Positions 62,501 through 64,000 of a DNA stretch of 64,000 nucleotides are shown here, one piece after another. The position numbers were made by a program, and so were the translations under genes. This DNA comes from Corella eumyota (lineage: Eukaryota > Chordata > Ascidiacea > Phlebobranchia > Corellidae): the NCBI GenBank assembly GCA_963082875.1, contig OY720097.1, positions 10,734,501-10,798,500 on the forward strand, in the 5' to 3' direction. Under the pieces are notes generated by a model. It saw only the letters and a list, made by a program, of their open reading frames with translations. It searched no databases and was not told where the DNA came from. How positions within the stretch are numbered: position 1 is the stretch's first letter; every line of letters begins with the position of its first letter.

Positions 62501-62523
62501 CGTCTCTTACTCTCTCGCCTCAT
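50523..62523 (-). CDS. SAMD11: SAMD11 homologue with SAND and SAM domains, 1198 aa
   Basis: Sixteen exons in phase: 62523-61853, 61196-61089, 60976-60768, 58564-58325, 58163-57961, 55100-54943, 54849-54687, 54107-54047, 53918-53811, 53519-53483, 53341-52847, 52768-52536, 52420-52267, 51613-51470, 51251-50960, 50843-50523. The first 330 residues are Lys/Glu/Ser-rich with an E/R coiled stretch and a sumoylation-type VKQEP. A SAND domain (about 380-460) shows IEVECGGNKGLLYVKKLC and TAKDWKRSIRHCGKSLKSMM. It leads into GILMVHPPVCECDYC, matching human SAMD11 GILQVHPPICDCPGC. The middle is Ser/Pro/His-rich. The C-terminal SAM (about 1055-1125) has VDDVCEFIKEIGCGQYE and MGMKLGQALKIIARVHRKLG. Expected role: nuclear chromatin-associated regulator, Polycomb-like SAM (family knowledge). 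Introns 1 and 8 start with GC. Confidence 0.88.
51664..52185. mobile_element. Non-autonomous hAT-like element (MITE) in a SAMD11 intron
   Basis: It begins CAGGGAACGAAATAACG and ends with the inverse of CAGGGTACGAATTAACG. Inner GCGAATCGTTTTTT motifs occur near both ends. Both sides border a TA repeat, so a 7-8 bp duplication (ATATATA) is likely but cannot be set exactly. There is no coding capacity. CAGGG ends are typical of hAT elements. Confidence 0.75.
55101..57960. other. Large SAMD11 intron (SAND exon to next exon)
   Basis: 2.9 kb without supportable exons. It includes a short tandem duplication (CAGAATAATTTTTGACGA repeated at about 55985-56030). Confidence 0.5.
59592..59724. other. Long imperfect hairpin in a SAMD11 intron
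   Basis: A 133-base inverted repeat. GTTGAAAGTATTT at the left pairs with AAATACTTTCAAT at the right, GTGAATCGTTG pairs with CAATGATTCAC, and pairing continues to a short loop near GGAAACAAAT. Several differences are G.U-compatible. It could be a primary microRNA-type hairpin or the remains of a palindromic MITE. Confidence 0.6.
61465..61478 (+). promoter_or_regulatory. CRE-ETS composite site
   Basis: TACGTCACTTCCGG joins a CREB/ATF half-site and an ETS core (TTCCGG). It lies in SAMD11 intron 1 within a GC-richer patch, possibly an alternative promoter. Confidence 0.4.
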
Positions 62524-64000
62524 TTTTTAAAATATAATTCTTACTACAATTCACAAATCAAAATTTTCTATAAAAATTAAAATAGCCATTGTAACAAACC
62601 ACACTAAAAAACCTTATAATATTACACCTTTATATTCTTTACCAAAACGATTATTTTAATAAATTTATTTATGCCTAAATTACTTTGAGATCTCACTTAG
62701 TTAACTAAAATCAAAACTCATAGACGTAATAGAATTAACTAATCTAACAACTTAAACAAACTCCTGACAAATGTGAGCCATTAACACAATATGCATAACC
62801 TGCCCGCGACACATCGTCACAATATAACGAACACCCACCGTAGTTTACTCATTTTCGTTAACGCGTCTAATTTAAAGAGATGACGACAACAAGCATTTAT
62901 TCATTTCCTTGTGTATGTGGCCACTATAGCCGCGACTGATCAGCTAAGACAAGCAAGCATTAGCTTGTCCTTTGCCGTCGTGCGACTGTCGTCAGATCTG
63001 ATAATACGTCATTTCCGGCTACGCTTTACGCTTCTACCAGGCGTCTCGAATAGTGCTGACGAATATGCTTATTCAATAGGAAAAGCTTAAACAAAAAAAA
63101 CTTTTTCCGCGTTAGGTTCAATAGCTAAAAAAGTTGCCAGATTTAGCGATATTTTATCACTACCGACTTCCTTTCAAATACAACGTGTATGCCGCTGTTC
63201 CACCTCTAAATACCTAATGACAAAACATTAAAACTTTAATCCAAAAAACAGCCGACTGGTAAAGCTAAATTCGTATATCTGGGAGTTCGTTTTGTTCGGG
63301 TTAATCCCGGAAGGCTGCAGTGTCCCGTATGCGCGAGGTGGTGCGTGGATGTGCCTGCGCGCGCGATTGGATCGAAAGCAACCAAACTAAAAGCGTAATG
63401 AGCCGATTTCAACTTTTCGACCCACGGCTTTCAACTATATGACGAGATAAGAAATAAATGATTCGCTTGCTGACCAAAAAAACAAAACATGAAAAAATAA
63501 TAAATAGCATGATGCTTATTATAACACAAAAAAAGGTATTGTTACTGGCCTATGTATTTTAATATTAAATATACCATAACAACGATCTTATTTAAAAATA
63601 AAGTGGTCTTGGCTTTGGAAATTAACCAAACTTAATTATGCTTTAAAAAAACATTTTTAAATTAAAAAACTTGGGTTGCATTTGTGTGTTTTCGCAAATA
63701 AAGTAAGCATGACTGTATATGTAGTAACTTAATGACGGTCTGACCGGTTAAAAATAATTACGACAGATGACGACACGCTCGCGTTTAACTCATGCATTGA
63801 ACTTTTCTTATGTATTAGATGGTGCAACATTTAGAACCTGCTGAATCTAGCAATAACACTTTGCCCAATTTTTAATAAAATTATTTTTTAAATACGTATT
63901 ATTTTTTGGTTTGCGCTTTGCTCTAGTTGCTATTTTGGAAAAATATTTGTCTTATCTGCTTCATGCTGCAAAATTATATCATATTTTAAACTTACACATG
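62524..64000. other. Upstream region of SAMD11
   Basis: It holds the 5' UTR and promoter. A GC-rich patch at about 63300-63380 (GTGCCTGCGCGCGCGATTGG) could be a promoter or CpG-rich element. No exon was seen. Confidence 0.45.
63005..63018 (+). promoter_or_regulatory. CRE-ETS composite site upstream of SAMD11
   Basis: TACGTCATTTCCGG differs from the intron-1 site at one base and lies about 480 bp upstream of the SAMD11 start codon, in a plausible promoter position. Confidence 0.45.

Overview
The window reads as AT-rich animal nuclear DNA with compact, many-exon genes, mostly short GT-AG introns and small intergenic gaps. The gene set (an ELAPOR homologue, a Wnt, a SAMD11 homologue with SAND and SAM domains) and this compactness fit an invertebrate chordate such as an ascidian tunicate. 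The species is inferred, not shown. All exon models below were built by hand from splice sites, phase and reading frame.

Layout: (1) 1-2115 (+) is the 3' part of a C2H2-like zinc-finger gene. (2) 2668-5087 (-) is a six-exon, 580-residue single-pass membrane protein of unknown family. (3) 5785-10130 (-) is a secreted mosaic protein: signal peptide, two tandem repeat arrays sharing a DKG..PKA core, a thrombospondin type 1 repeat, an EGF domain and a C-type lectin domain. (4) 11213-19777 (+) is a 21-exon ELAPOR1/2 homologue, divergent from gene 3. (5) 21520-30864 is a 9.3-kb DNA transposon with long terminal inverted repeats made of GCCCGTTTTTTT-type units and a 4-bp AGGC target duplication. (6) 34186-44288 (-) is a Wnt gene with six exons visible. 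(7) 50523-62523 (-) is a complete 16-exon SAMD11 homologue.

The transposon is the most unusual part. It carries an intact 820-residue zinc-finger/TNP2-like transposase, a SAM-type accessory ORF, a small third ORF and, beside the right terminal repeat, the 3' end of a host inhibitor-of-apoptosis (IAP/BIRC) gene with its introns. The captured piece encodes the second half of a BIR, a UBA-like domain and a complete RING. An ATG inside the terminal repeat is in frame with it, so the element could encode a 230-residue chimeric RING protein. The insertion split a short sequence that has an uninterrupted relative 1.3 kb upstream, which fixes the element's ends.

The Wnt gene is also odd. The serine normally lipidated by Porcupine is threonine here, and the protein has a basic C-terminal tail of about 153 residues. 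No retroviral, LTR or Polinton-type sequence, CRISPR array, tRNA or rRNA gene was recognised.
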